From: Albidovulum sp.
GTDB taxonomy: Bacteria; Pseudomonadota; Alphaproteobacteria; Rhodobacterales; Rhodobacteraceae
Reading direction: 5' to 3'
Length of the DNA: 63,600 nt
NCBI GenBank assembly: GCA_030837825.1
Contig: JAUQYB010000042.1
Coordinates: 1-63,600, forward strand
The notes under the pieces were generated by a model. The model was not told the DNA's origin. It worked only from the letters and a program-made list of their open reading frames with translations, and did not search any database. The translations under genes and the position numbers were made by a program. Shown in pieces: positions 20,073-29,021 of the stretch (its first letter is position 1; the number at the start of each line of letters is the position of its first letter).

Positions 20073-20726
20073 ATGGACAAGTTCGCACCCGCAACGCAGA
20101 CGCCCGCGCACCGCACCCGCTTTCGCGCCGGGGTCGGCCTTGCGGCGGTGATCCTGATCATGGCGGCCACCGGCGCCGCCGCGGCGCCGAAGCCGCTGCC
20201 GGCGCAGCTTGCGGCGATGCGTGTCGTGGCCGCGCCCTCCGCGGCGCGCGACCTCTGCGGGCGCTATCCCTGGGCCTGTGCGAGGGGCGCCTCGCGCCCG
20301 GGAACCCCGGGCGACGCGCTGGCCCTTGCCCGGGCCGTCAACCGGGCCGTCAACAGCGAGGTGCGCCAGGTCACGGACCGGAGCCAGTATGGCCGCGAAG
20401 ACATCTGGGGCCTTCCCACCGCCCGCGGCGGCGACTGCGAGGATTTCGCCCTCGAAAAGAAACGCCGGCTGATCGAGGCCGGCCTGCCGGGAAGCGCGCT
20501 TCTCATCGCCACGGTTCTCGACCGGCAGAGGCGTGGGCACGCGGTTCTGGTGCTCAGAACCCGGTCGGGCGACTTCGTGCTCGACAACCTCGGCAACCAG
20601 GTCGTGCCCTGGTATCGGACCGGATACAGCTTCCTGAGGATGCAGAATCCCTCTGCCCCGCAGAAATGGGACGCGATCGCGGCGGGCGGCATCTTCAGCG
20701 TGACCGCCAGCATCGACGGCAACTGA
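20073..20726 (+). CDS. Bacterial transglutaminase-like cysteine protease (BTLCP, DUF920)
   Basis: A protein of 217 residues with an N-terminal membrane anchor or signal (about 18-38). The triad is readable: C122 in GGDCEDFALEKK, H156 in RGHAVLVL, and D171 in FVLDNLGN. This matches the BTLCP family (LapG-like fold), periplasmic cysteine proteases, some of which clip large adhesins. Unlike LapG, no lapD-like or adhesin gene is adjacent, so the target is unknown. The ATG at 20073 was chosen because the membrane segment follows it; the much longer open frame upstream is antisense to glpV. Confidence 0.85.
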   Translation: MDKFAPATQTPAHRTRFRAGVGLAAVILIMAATGAAAAPKPLPAQLAAMRVVAAPSAARDLCGRYPWACARGASRPGTPGDALALARAVNRAVNSEVRQVTDRSQYGREDIWGLPTARGGDCEDFALEKKRRLIEAGLPGSALLIATVLDRQRRGHAVLVLRTRSGDFVLDNLGNQVVPWYRTGYSFLRMQNPSAPQKWDAIAAGGIFSVTASIDGN

Positions 20727-20748
20727 GAGGGCGCCACCCGCCTGCGGT

Positions 20749-21675
20749 TCAGGGCCGCCGGGTGATGTAGCCCCAGACCTCGCCCGCGGTCCAGGCGGTC
20801 GTCAGGACCATCACATGGGGCAGCGCCCGAAGGTAGCGCATCCCCCGCCCCTTCCGCCGCTGCGTCAGCCCGTGGCGCAGCCAGAGGAGCGGCGGGATCA
20901 CCGGGCTCAGCAGGATGTATTTCCACCTTTGGCCTTCCGACATCGTCATCGTGCGGATGTGGCCGAAGAGCCGGCCCCAGTGGAACCGTTCGTGGATCAT
21001 GTAGCCGAGCGGCGTCTTCGGGCGGCCGTGGAAGATCACCACCCGGTCGGAAAGCCACAGCGTCTCGCCCCGCGCCATCAGCGCCTCGTGGACGATCGGC
21101 TCGTGGTAGCGTTCGGTCCAGAGGTCGCGCGTCGCCTCCAGCGCCTCCCGCGTGTAGCTGACGTTCACATCGGAAATCCAGGTCGCCGGGCCATTCCTCA
21201 CCGGCAGGCCGTACTGGCTGAAGTCGGTGACGTAGAAGGTCCAGGTGAGCGCGCTGGCCGGGTCCCGGCATTCGATCGCGCCGCCCACCACGGCGGCGCC
21301 GGTCTCCTTGTGCAGGTCCACGACCGCGCGCGCCCAGTCGGCGCGCGGATGCCCGCGGTCCTCGAGAATCGCGAGGTAGCGGCCCCGCGCGGCCTTCAGC
21401 CCGAAGGACTTGCGCCGGTCGTAAAGCTCGTGCCGCCCCGCTTCGGTCGTCACCGGATGGTCGGTCGCCACATGCCCCATGTCGAGAAAGCGCACCGCCG
21501 GAAACTCCGCCTTCATAGCGGGCACTTCCGGGCAGGTCTGGTCGTAGGGCACGATGATCTCGTGCGCGGGGGCGTTCTCGAAGGCCAGCGCGGCGCGCAG
21601 GAAATCCTTCAGGAAGTCGCCGCCGTCGATGATGGCGACGACGATGGAAAGGTCCGGGGCGTCGATTTCGGCCAT
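20749..21675 (-). CDS. Family 2 glycosyltransferase
   Basis: A protein of 308 residues. The N-terminal GT-A fold begins LSIVVAIIDGGDFL and is followed by the Mg/nucleotide region AILEDRGHPRADWA, where the usual DDD/DxD appears as ED. A hydrophobic C-terminus near 255-275 suggests membrane association. An ATG at 21675 is preferred; a GTG two codons upstream is possible. The start lies 3 bp from the stop of the Gfo/Idh/MocA gene, so they form an operon and probably act on one surface sugar. Confidence 0.82.
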   Translation of the reverse strand: MAEIDAPDLSIVVAIIDGGDFLKDFLRAALAFENAPAHEIIVPYDQTCPEVPAMKAEFPAVRFLDMGHVATDHPVTTEAGRHELYDRRKSFGLKAARGRYLAILEDRGHPRADWARAVVDLHKETGAAVVGGAIECRDPASALTWTFYVTDFSQYGLPVRNGPATWISDVNVSYTREALEATRDLWTERYHEPIVHEALMARGETLWLSDRVVIFHGRPKTPLGYMIHERFHWGRLFGHIRTMTMSEGQRWKYILLSPVIPPLLWLRHGLTQRRKGRGMRYLRALPHVMVLTTAWTAGEVWGYITRRP

Positions 21676-21677
21676 CG

Positions 21678-22730
21678 TCACACCCTCATCGGCCCGAGGT
21701 TTTCGAGTTTGACCGGAAGCCCGGTGCGGGTGCTCTCAGGCACCGCCGCCGCAATCTCCACCGCGCGAAGCGCGGCGTGGCCGTCGGCGATCCTGAGGCC
21801 CTCGCGCCCTTCGACGAGGCTGACGAAATCGGCCAGCTCGTCCTGGAACGACTTCAGCGCCGTCGTCTTCCACGACTTCAGCTTCTCGCGCAGCTTGATG
21901 TCGAAATAGGTCTTCCTCATCCGACGCCTGGCGCCGCCGGGCTTGTCCATCGTGATCAGCAGGTTCTCCATCGGCGCGTATTGGCCCCGCACCATGCCCC
22001 TCGTGCCATAGACCTCGACCGCGCTCATGTAGCCTTTCCAGTCGGTCCAGGTCGCGTGGTAGGTGGCGGCAAGGCCGGAGGGCGCGCGGAAGATCGCCAT
22101 CGCGTTGTCCTCCGACCCCGCCACGTTCCAGACGGCATTCGTCGCAACACCGTAGACCTCGGTGATCTCGCCCATCAGGTGCCGCGCCATGTCGGTCATG
22201 TGGATCCCCACGTCCCACATTGCGCCGCCGCCCGATTTCTCGGCCCGGTATTCCCAGTCATGGGCGAAATGGTGCAGCCCGTCGTGCGCGCCGTAGATGC
22301 GCAGATGGTCGATTTCTCCGATCTGGCCGCTTTCGATCACGTCCTTCACATAGGCGAAGGCGGGGTAGTAGCGCATGTTGAACCCCGCGCCGAGATGGCG
22401 CCCCGCAGCCTTGGCGGCCTGAAGGATGCGCCGGCTCGCCTCGAGCGTGTGGGCGAGCGGTTTTTCCGAGAGGACGTGCAGCCCGGCCTTGATGGCGGCA
22501 AGGCAGAAGGGTTCGCGCACGAAGGCGGGGGTGGAGATCACCACCGCGTCCATCGGCACCGCGAGGAAGGCGTCGAGGTCGGTGAAGGCGGGCGCGCCGT
22601 TGGCGTGCTCGCTGGCCTTCTCCATCGTCATGTCCATGACGGCGGCGAGTTGCGTTCGCGGTTCGGCAAGGATCGTCGCCACCCGCATCTGGCCGATCTT
22701 GCCGGCCGCTCCGATCACCCCGATCCGCAT
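21678..22730 (-). CDS. Gfo/Idh/MocA-family oxidoreductase
   Basis: A protein of 350 residues. The Rossmann motif GVIGAAGKIGQMR is at 4-16, the catalytic EKPLAHTLEA follows near 93-102, and the substrate domain carries GGGAMWDVGIHMTDMARHL. The family oxidises or reduces sugars, inositols or NDP-sugars with NAD(P). GAGGAGCGGGA precedes the ATG. Tight coupling with the downstream glycosyltransferase suggests sugar-precursor synthesis for a glycan. Confidence 0.88.
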   Translation of the reverse strand: MRIGVIGAAGKIGQMRVATILAEPRTQLAAVMDMTMEKASEHANGAPAFTDLDAFLAVPMDAVVISTPAFVREPFCLAAIKAGLHVLSEKPLAHTLEASRRILQAAKAAGRHLGAGFNMRYYPAFAYVKDVIESGQIGEIDHLRIYGAHDGLHHFAHDWEYRAEKSGGGAMWDVGIHMTDMARHLMGEITEVYGVATNAVWNVAGSEDNAMAIFRAPSGLAATYHATWTDWKGYMSAVEVYGTRGMVRGQYAPMENLLITMDKPGGARRRMRKTYFDIKLREKLKSWKTTALKSFQDELADFVSLVEGREGLRIADGHAALRAVEIAAAVPESTRTGLPVKLENLGPMRV

Positions 22731-22892
22731 TCCCGCTCCTCGCGCCGGCCCGGGCCAGACGCCTGCAATCGCCAAAACGAATGGAAGGCAGCTAGCATGG
22801 GCGCCGGATTCGGGCCAGCCTGCCGGTTGCCACCGCTTTCAAAGGCGCGGGCCTGTGGCTATTCTGCGCCGCAGCGGCGGAAGGGTGAAGAC

Positions 22893-23960
22893 ATGGAAAC
22901 AGCACTGACCGGGCGGCGCGTCTTCGTCACCGGCGCGACGGGGTTCATCGGCCGCAGGCTCGTCGCCGCGCTCGTGCAGGCGGGCGCCGAGGTGGGCGTG
23001 CTGACGCGCAGCCGTTCGGGGCTTGGCGACCTTCCGGCTGAGGTCCGCGCGGTGATCGGCGGCATGGACGACGCCGCCGCGCTCGCCCGCGCGCTCGCCG
23101 GCGCGGATGTGCTCTTCAACCTCGCCTATGACGTGCGCGCAAGCGCGGCCGAGAACCTTGCCGGCTTCGACCGGCTGATCACGGCGGCGGGGACGGCGGC
23201 GGTGGGCCGGATCGTGCATCTTTCCTCGATCGTCGTCTACGACGCCTGGCCCGGGGCCGACTGCACCGAGGCCGGACCGATGGAGCGCCCCGGTGGCAGC
23301 GCCTACCGGCAGGCGAAGATCGCGATGGAGCGGCGGCTCGTGGCCGGCGCCCTCCCCGCGGCGATCCTTGAGCCGACCATCGTCTATGGCCCGGGCTCGG
23401 CGCTCTGGACCGACGGCTTCGCGCGGGCGCTTCTGGCCGGCGGCGTGGTGCTGCCCGACCCTGAGGGGCTCTGCAACGGCGTCTTCGTCGAGGATGTGGT
23501 GCAGGCCTGCCTGAAGGCGGCCGTCCTTGCCGACCTCGGCCGCGAACGCTTCGTGATCTCGGGGCCGGAGCCCTTCGCGTGGTCGGCCCTCCTTCAGGGC
23601 TACGCGAGCGCGCTCGGCCGCGGCGAAGTCCACCCGGTGCCGGTGGCGGCGATCCTGGCACGGCTCGGACCAAAGCCCGACGAAACCACCGACCGGCCGC
23701 CTGCGCCCGCCGCACGGGTCAGCGCCCTGCTCCGCCGCCTGATCGGGCGCCGGCGCTTCGAGGCGCTGGTGGGCGCGGTGCGGCGGCGCATGAGGGCGGG
23801 TGCGCGGATGGAACCCGACCACCACCTTCTGGAGGAATTCACCGGCCGCGGCATCTGCCGGATCGACCACGCCCGCGCCCGGCTCGGCTATGCGCCGGAA
23901 TACGACCTTGCCGCCGGGCTCGCCGCCACAGAGGCCTATCTGCGGCGGATGGCGCGATAG
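22893..23960 (+). CDS. NAD-dependent epimerase/dehydratase (extended SDR)
   Basis: A protein of 355 residues. The NAD motif GATGFIG is near residue 13-19 and the catalytic YRQAK motif is in GGSAYRQAKIAMERR near 143. The C-terminal substrate domain carries a basic stretch around 270-305. It probably modifies an NDP-sugar. It is divergent from the oxidoreductase and convergent with the next glycosyltransferase. No substrate can be assigned. Confidence 0.85.
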   Translation: METALTGRRVFVTGATGFIGRRLVAALVQAGAEVGVLTRSRSGLGDLPAEVRAVIGGMDDAAALARALAGADVLFNLAYDVRASAAENLAGFDRLITAAGTAAVGRIVHLSSIVVYDAWPGADCTEAGPMERPGGSAYRQAKIAMERRLVAGALPAAILEPTIVYGPGSALWTDGFARALLAGGVVLPDPEGLCNGVFVEDVVQACLKAAVLADLGRERFVISGPEPFAWSALLQGYASALGRGEVHPVPVAAILARLGPKPDETTDRPPAPAARVSALLRRLIGRRRFEALVGAVRRRMRAGARMEPDHHLLEEFTGRGICRIDHARARLGYAPEYDLAAGLAATEAYLRRMAR

Positions 23961-23974
23961 GGCCGGGCCGCCGG

Positions 23975-25114
23975 CTACCCGCGCCCGGCCAGCCCGTAGT
24001 AGGTTTCCTCGAACTGCCGGTGCACCCAGTCGGGATCGAACCGGTCGAGCTTGGCGCGTTCCAGCGCCGCTAGCCCCATCGCCTTGCGCAAGCCGTCGTC
24101 GCCGACGATCCGGCCCACCGCCGCGGCGATGGCATCGACATCGCCCACCGGCACGACGGCACCGACGGCGTCGTCGACCAGCTCCACCACGCCCGAACAG
24201 GCCGCCGCCACCGCCGGGATGCCCGCCTGGAATGCCTCGACGATCGAGAAGGGCAATGCCTCCCACCGCGAGGTGAGAAGGAAAAGGTCGGAGGCGCGGA
24301 GGTAGAGATGCGGGCGGCTCACCCGGCCGAGGAAGCGCACCTTGCCGTCCACCCCCAGCCCACGGGCCTGCGCCTTCAGCCTGGCCTCGTCGACGCCGTC
24401 GCCGGCGACGGCAAAGCGCACGCCCGGATGGTCCCTGACGATCCGCGCCGCCGCGTCGATCAGGATGTCGATGCCCTTCTGGTGTTCGAGCCGCGCCAGC
24501 GTCACCACGACGCAGTCGCCATCGCCCAGAAGCTCGCGCCTGAGCGCCGCGATGTCCTCCGGCGCGTCATCGGGCGGCGGCGCCACCCCAAGGCCCAGCA
24601 CCTTGAGCTTCGCGCGCGGCACCGCCCCGATCCGCTCCAGATCCTCGGCCGAGCGGTGCGAGGGCGTGATGACGAGGTCCGCCGCCCTGGCGATTGCCCC
24701 GAAGGCGGCGATGCGCGACGGCTCGGAGCCGTGATAGGTCACCGCCAGCGGAATCCCGAGGCCCTTGCGCGCGAGGTTGGCCACCAGCGCAGGTGCTGAT
24801 TCGTGGGCATGGATCAGGTCCACACGGTTCCGCTTCAGCCAGCGGCGAAGCGTCCAGACCGCCTTGGCCACGTTCACCAGCCGCGCCGGAAGCGATCCGC
24901 CGATGCCCGAGACATACTTGGTCGGAAGCTCCACATAGTCCGGCTCGGTGTCCTTTCCCGCCCAGAACGAGCTTGTGCCGCCGAGCGTGATCCGGTGTCC
25001 CCGCCCCCGCATCCAGTCGCGTAGCGCCAGCACATGCCGGGTAATGCCGCCTACGCCGAATTCGGTCTGCATTTCCAGGACATGCAGCGGGGCGCGGTAA
25101 GTGTCTTTTGCCAT
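23975..25114 (-). CDS. Family 4 (GT-B) glycosyltransferase
   Basis: A protein of 379 residues. The N-terminal half shows TEFGVGGITRHVLALRDWMRGRGH (sugar acceptor side) and LIHAHESAPALVANLARK. The C-terminal nucleotide-sugar domain has LARLEHQKGIDILIDA and the E-x7-E element in SRWEALPFSIVEAFQAGIP. The ATG at 25114 begins MAKDTYRAP. It belongs to the glycan cluster and probably adds a sugar to a cell-surface polymer or lipid. Confidence 0.88.
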   Translation of the reverse strand: MAKDTYRAPLHVLEMQTEFGVGGITRHVLALRDWMRGRGHRITLGGTSSFWAGKDTEPDYVELPTKYVSGIGGSLPARLVNVAKAVWTLRRWLKRNRVDLIHAHESAPALVANLARKGLGIPLAVTYHGSEPSRIAAFGAIARAADLVITPSHRSAEDLERIGAVPRAKLKVLGLGVAPPPDDAPEDIAALRRELLGDGDCVVVTLARLEHQKGIDILIDAAARIVRDHPGVRFAVAGDGVDEARLKAQARGLGVDGKVRFLGRVSRPHLYLRASDLFLLTSRWEALPFSIVEAFQAGIPAVAAACSGVVELVDDAVGAVVPVGDVDAIAAAVGRIVGDDGLRKAMGLAALERAKLDRFDPDWVHRQFEETYYGLAGRG

Positions 25115-25219
25115 CTGCCGAAACCGCCCCCGAACCGCCCGCGATGAACTCCGCGCCCCGTGCTTAGCCGAAGCGCGCGGCCTGCGCACCCGATACTTGG
25201 CCGGCGCCCCGCGCGGGGT

Positions 25220-25259
25220 CGCATTCGGGCCGCATTCGGGGTCGGTTCGGAAACGAACC
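25220..25259. promoter_or_regulatory. Direct repeat and dyad between divergent glycosyltransferases
   Basis: CGCATTCGGG occurs twice (25220-25229, 25231-25240), followed by the dyad GGTTCG-gaaa-CGAACC (25244-25259). They lie in the 259-bp divergent gap 25115-25373, where no gene is seen. A role as operator is a guess. Confidence 0.35.
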
Positions 25260-25373
25260 CGCCTGCACGGACGATTTTGCACGTTCACGCCGCGGGCCGA
25301 GCGGCTGGCGGCCGAAGCCCTTGGGCTCGCGCCGCGATTGCACTAGGAAGGGCGGGGAGCGAAAAGGGCGGGC

Positions 25374-26552
25374 ATGACGATCCACATCGGCATAGACGCA
25401 AGCGCCTGGGACAATGAGCGCGGCTTCGGCCGTTTCACCCGCAGCCTCGTCGAGGCCCTGGCCGCGCGTAAGACGGGGTTCCGCTACACGCTGATCTTCG
25501 ACCGCGCGCCGGAGCGGCCGGTGCCCGAAGGCGTGGCGACGCTCGTCGCCGGGGCGCGGCGGACGATGGCCGAGGCGTCTTCGGGCAAGGGCGCAAGGGC
25601 GGGCGCGGACATGCTGACGCTGTCCCGCGCGGCGGCGGGGCTTGGCGCCGACCTTCTCTTCTACCCCGCCAGCTATTCGTTCTACCCGGTCCTCTCGCCC
25701 GTGCCGAAGCTCGTCTGCATCCACGACACGATTCCCGAACGCTTCCCCGAGCTGATCTTTCCCACCCGCCGCAACCTCCTTCTCTGGCGGGCCAAAAGCT
25801 GGCTCGCGCGGATGCAGGCCCGGCGCATCCTGACCGTCTCCGAGGCCTCGGCCCGGGACATCGCCGAGATGCTCCATGTGCCCCGCGACCGGATCGACGT
25901 GACGACCGAGGGCGCGGACGCCGCTTTCCGCCCGGTGACCGACGGCACGATCCTCGCCGCCGCGCGCGCCCGCCACGGGATCGCGGCGGACGACCGGGTG
26001 CTGACCTACGTCGGCGGCTTCAACCGCCACAAGAACGTGCTTCGCCTGATCGAGGCGATGCCCGCGATCCTTGCCGCCTGCCCTGCCGCGCGGCTCGTCA
26101 TCGTCGGCCGCACCACCGGCGACCGGTTCTGGGACAACGTCGACGAACTCCGCGCCGGCGCCACGCGCGACGCCCGCGCCTCGGACCGGATCACCTTCAC
26201 GGGCGAGATCACGGACCCCGACATGGCTGAGCTTCTGGGCCTTTCCGAAGCGCTCGTCTTCCCTTCGCTCTGGGAAGGCTTCGGCCTTCCGGCGGTCGAG
26301 GCGATGAATTGCGGGACGCCGGTCCTCGCCTCCGACCGCGGCTCGCTGCCCGAGGTCGTGGGCGGCGCCGGGCTGATGTTCGATCCGGAGCGGACCGAGG
26401 ACCTCGCCGGCGCGGCGGTCCGGCTCCTGACCGAGCCGGGCCTGAGCGAGCGGCTGGCGCGGGCGGCGCTGGAACGGGCGGCGCGTTTCACCTGGACGGC
26501 AAGCGCCGAACTGACCGAACGCGCCTTCCTGCGGACGCTGTCGCGCGGCTGA
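25374..26552 (+). CDS. Family 4 (GT-B) glycosyltransferase
   Basis: A protein of 392 residues. It opens with IGIDASAWDNERGFGRFTRSLV, the nucleotide-side loop is LTYVGGFNRHKNVLRLIEA, and the E-x7-E element sits in SLWEGFGLPAVEAMNCGTPV near 300-320. This type is common in mannosyltransferases and EPS clusters. GGGGAG and AAAAGGGCGGGC precede the ATG. It is divergent from the previous GT4 and ends 3 bp from the convergent DUF808 gene. Confidence 0.9.
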   Translation: MTIHIGIDASAWDNERGFGRFTRSLVEALAARKTGFRYTLIFDRAPERPVPEGVATLVAGARRTMAEASSGKGARAGADMLTLSRAAAGLGADLLFYPASYSFYPVLSPVPKLVCIHDTIPERFPELIFPTRRNLLLWRAKSWLARMQARRILTVSEASARDIAEMLHVPRDRIDVTTEGADAAFRPVTDGTILAAARARHGIAADDRVLTYVGGFNRHKNVLRLIEAMPAILAACPAARLVIVGRTTGDRFWDNVDELRAGATRDARASDRITFTGEITDPDMAELLGLSEALVFPSLWEGFGLPAVEAMNCGTPVLASDRGSLPEVVGGAGLMFDPERTEDLAGAAVRLLTEPGLSERLARAALERAARFTWTASAELTERAFLRTLSRG

Positions 26553-26555
26553 CGC

Positions 26556-27512
26556 TCAGTGCCCGCCCTTGCCGAAAAGGGGTGCGATCACCCGCGTCGC
26601 CAGCGGGATCAGCAGGAGCCCCAGCGCCACCCCGAAGAGGCCGGAGAGCGCGGCGGTGACGAGCCAGCCGAGGAAGCCCGCGAAGGGCCCTTCGGCCGCA
26701 TGCACCACCGCCTCGGACACGTGATGGATCGCGTCGTAAAGCAGCGGCCAGCCCAGCACGTCGAACCCGTGCAGGATGATCGCGCCACCCACCCAGAGCA
26801 TGGCCAGCGTGCCCACCGCCGACAGCAGCGCCATCAGCTTCGGCATCCCCTTTACGAGACCGGTCCCGAAGGCCCGGCCGATCGCCGTCCGCGCCCGCGC
26901 CGCGACGTGAAGCCCGATGTCGTCCATCTTCACGATCAGCGCCACCGCGCCGTAGACCGCGGCGGTGATGCCCACGCCGACGACCGCAAGGGTCAGCGCC
27001 TCCATCCAGACCGACCCGCCGGGAATGGCGGCGAGCGCGATGGTCATGATCTCGGCCGAGAGGATGAAGTCCGTCTTGATCGCGCCCCTGACGCGCGCCT
27101 CCTCCAGATGCGCCGGGTCGCCCGCGTCGAGATCGGCCTCCACCTCGGGGTCGGCGTGCGGAAAGAGCCGGTGGAACACCTTCTCGGCGCCCTCGAAACA
27201 GAGATAGGCCCCGCCGATCATCAAGAGCGGCGTCACCGCCCAGGGCGCGAAGGCATTGAGAAGAAGCGCCAGCGGCAGCAGGATCACGATCTTGTTGAAG
27301 AGCGAACCCTTGGTGATCTTCCAGATGATCGGCAGCTCGCGCCTGGCCTCGAAGCCGTGGACGTATTTCGGCGTCACCGCCGCGTCGTCGATGACCACGC
27401 CGGCGGCCTTCGAGCCGGCCTTCGCCGCCATTCCGGCGACATCGTCGACGCTTGCGGCCGCGACCTTGGCGATCGCCGCCACATCGTCGAGAAGCGCCAG
27501 AAGTCCGCTCAT
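26556..27512 (-). CDS. DUF808 (YedI-like) inner-membrane protein
   Basis: A protein of 318 residues. The N-terminus MSGLLALLDDVAAIAKVAAASVDDVAG and the segment IDDAAVTPKYVHGFEARRELPIIWKI are diagnostic of DUF808/YedI. Six or so hydrophobic segments follow, with VRGAIKTDFILSAEIM in the middle. Function is unknown in the whole family. Start by ATG at 27512; a longer upstream open frame is a shadow. Confidence 0.9.
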   Translation of the reverse strand: MSGLLALLDDVAAIAKVAAASVDDVAGMAAKAGSKAAGVVIDDAAVTPKYVHGFEARRELPIIWKITKGSLFNKIVILLPLALLLNAFAPWAVTPLLMIGGAYLCFEGAEKVFHRLFPHADPEVEADLDAGDPAHLEEARVRGAIKTDFILSAEIMTIALAAIPGGSVWMEALTLAVVGVGITAAVYGAVALIVKMDDIGLHVAARARTAIGRAFGTGLVKGMPKLMALLSAVGTLAMLWVGGAIILHGFDVLGWPLLYDAIHHVSEAVVHAAEGPFAGFLGWLVTAALSGLFGVALGLLLIPLATRVIAPLFGKGGH

Positions 27513-27620
27513 TGCCTGCCTCGCCCGCCGCGCGCGGCCAACCCTAAACGATCCGGCAGGGGTGGCAAGCGGGCGCCGCGCCGGACGACAGTCGCTGCGC
27601 CTGCCCGCGATTGTGGCCCC

Positions 27621-27654
27621 TGTTTTCGCTAACACCGCGCCGTTTCCGCTAACA
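27621..27654. promoter_or_regulatory. Tandem LacI-type operator candidates upstream of gap-1
   Basis: TGTTTTCGCTAACA (27621-27634) and CGTTTCCGCTAACA (27641-27654) match the palindrome TGTTAGCGCTAACA at 12 and 11 of 14 positions. Their starts are 20 bp apart, two helical turns. The centres lie about 110-130 bp upstream of the gap-1 start. A 13-of-14 match precedes gap-2. Confidence 0.6.
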
Positions 27655-27756
27655 TGTTGAAAGCCCGGGTTTTCCTCGGATTTACTCTTTGCTATGGCAA
27701 ATCGTATCGGCGCACCGGCCCGCGCCCCGGCGCGGCAGGACACAGGAGAGCAGGGC

Positions 27757-28761
27757 ATGACCGTCACCATCGGCATCAACGGATTCGGCCGCATCGGGCG
27801 CTGCACGCTTGCCCATATCGCCGAAGCGGCGCGCAATGACGTCCAGGTGGTCAGGATCAACGCCACCGGCCCGATCGAGACCAACGCGCATCTGTTGAAA
27901 TACGATTCGGTCCACGGCCGCTTCGGCGGTCCGGTGAAGGTCGCGGGCAACACGCTCGACCTTGGCCGCGGCCCGATCGAGGTGATGTCGACCTACAACC
28001 CTGACGAGCTGGACTGGGACGGTGTCGACGTGGTGCTGGAATGCACGGGCAAGTTCAACGACCGGATGAAGGCCGCCGTGCACCTGACGCGGGGCGCCAA
28101 GCGCGTGCTGGTCTCGGCGCCCGCCAAGAACGCCGACAAGACCGTGGTCTACGGCGTCAACCACCGCGAGCTGAAGGCCGAACACCTCGTGGTCTCGAAC
28201 GGCTCCTGCACGACGAACTGTCTTGCGCCGCTGGCCAAGGTGCTGAACGACAAGATCGGCATCGAGTCGGGGATCATGACGACGATCCACTCCTACACCG
28301 GCGACCAGCCGACGCTGGACCGCCGCCACAAGGATCTCTACCGCGCCCGCGCCGCCGCGATGGCGATGATCCCGACCTCGACCGGCGCCGCCAAGGCTCT
28401 GGGCGAGGTTCTGCCCGAGCTTGCCGGGCGGCTCGACGGCACTGCGATCCGGGTGCCGACGCCGAACGTCTCGGCGGTGGACCTCACCTTCATCGCTTCC
28501 CGCGACGTGACCGTGGCCGACGTGAACGAGGTGGTGCGCGAGGCGGCGGCGGGCTACATGGGCATGGTGCTGGCCTATGACCCCGAGCCGAAGGTCTCGA
28601 TCGACTTCAACCACACGACCTATTCGTCCATCTTCGCCCCCGACCAGACCAAGGTCGTGGGCAAGCGGACCGTGCGCGTGCTCGCGTGGTACGACAACGA
28701 ATGGGGCTTCTCCTGCCGGATGGCCGACGTGGCTGCCGCGATGGGGCGGCTCCTGCAATAA
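27757..28761 (+). CDS. gap: Type I glyceraldehyde-3-phosphate dehydrogenase, paralogue 1
   Basis: A protein of 334 residues. The NAD(P) motif INGFGRIGR is at 7-15, the catalytic C151 is in SNGSCTTNC and the base H178 is in IHSYTGDQ. The residue that selects NAD by binding the 2'-OH, normally Asp in the IND motif, is Ala36 here (RINATGP), whereas the paralogue 260 bp downstream keeps Asp36. This could allow NADP use or a changed role, for example in carbon fixation or gluconeogenesis. Start at the ATG behind CAGGAGAGCAGGGC. Tandem operator-like sites lie upstream. Confidence 0.95.
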   Translation: MTVTIGINGFGRIGRCTLAHIAEAARNDVQVVRINATGPIETNAHLLKYDSVHGRFGGPVKVAGNTLDLGRGPIEVMSTYNPDELDWDGVDVVLECTGKFNDRMKAAVHLTRGAKRVLVSAPAKNADKTVVYGVNHRELKAEHLVVSNGSCTTNCLAPLAKVLNDKIGIESGIMTTIHSYTGDQPTLDRRHKDLYRARAAAMAMIPTSTGAAKALGEVLPELAGRLDGTAIRVPTPNVSAVDLTFIASRDVTVADVNEVVREAAAGYMGMVLAYDPEPKVSIDFNHTTYSSIFAPDQTKVVGKRTVRVLAWYDNEWGFSCRMADVAAAMGRLLQ

Positions 28762-28801
28762 GAAGCCCGGGGGTCATCGCCCCGGCCATGACCATCTGCC
28801 C

Positions 28802-28945
28802 ATGACCAACCGCATCGCGCTGGCGCTCGTCGCCCTGATCGTCCTCTTTCTCGTCGCGGACGCGGTTTGGCTGCACCTGGGCGCGCCGATCTTCCTTGGG
28901 CGCAAGTTCGCCGATTTCGTCGAATGGCTCGCCTTCTGGCGCTAG
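28802..28945 (+). CDS. 47-aa membrane protein between the GAPDH genes
   Basis: MTNRIALALVALIVLFLVAD begins a single hydrophobic helix (about 4-22), followed by a short tail with FLGRKFADFVEWLAFWR. Coding frame, GC pattern and the position between two gap genes support a real gene. I recall similar small proteins beside gap in other Rhodobacteraceae, with the FxARKxxxxIEWLAFWR ending. It has no strong ribosome-binding site, so it may depend on coupling to gap-1, whose stop is 41 bp upstream. Function unknown. Confidence 0.7.
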   Translation: MTNRIALALVALIVLFLVADAVWLHLGAPIFLGRKFADFVEWLAFWR

Positions 28946-28985
28946 GCCCGCTACTCTGCGGGTTGACGGCGCGCCGGTTTTCTGA

Positions 28986-28999
28986 TGTTAGCGCTATCA
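28986..28999. promoter_or_regulatory. LacI-type operator candidate upstream of gap-2
   Basis: TGTTAGCGCTATCA matches the palindrome TGTTAGCGCTAACA at 13 of 14 positions and lies 22 bp before the gap-2 start, close enough to block transcription or translation initiation. Confidence 0.65.
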
Positions 29000-29021
29000 C
29001 GCGCGGGCAGGGAGGATTGCG

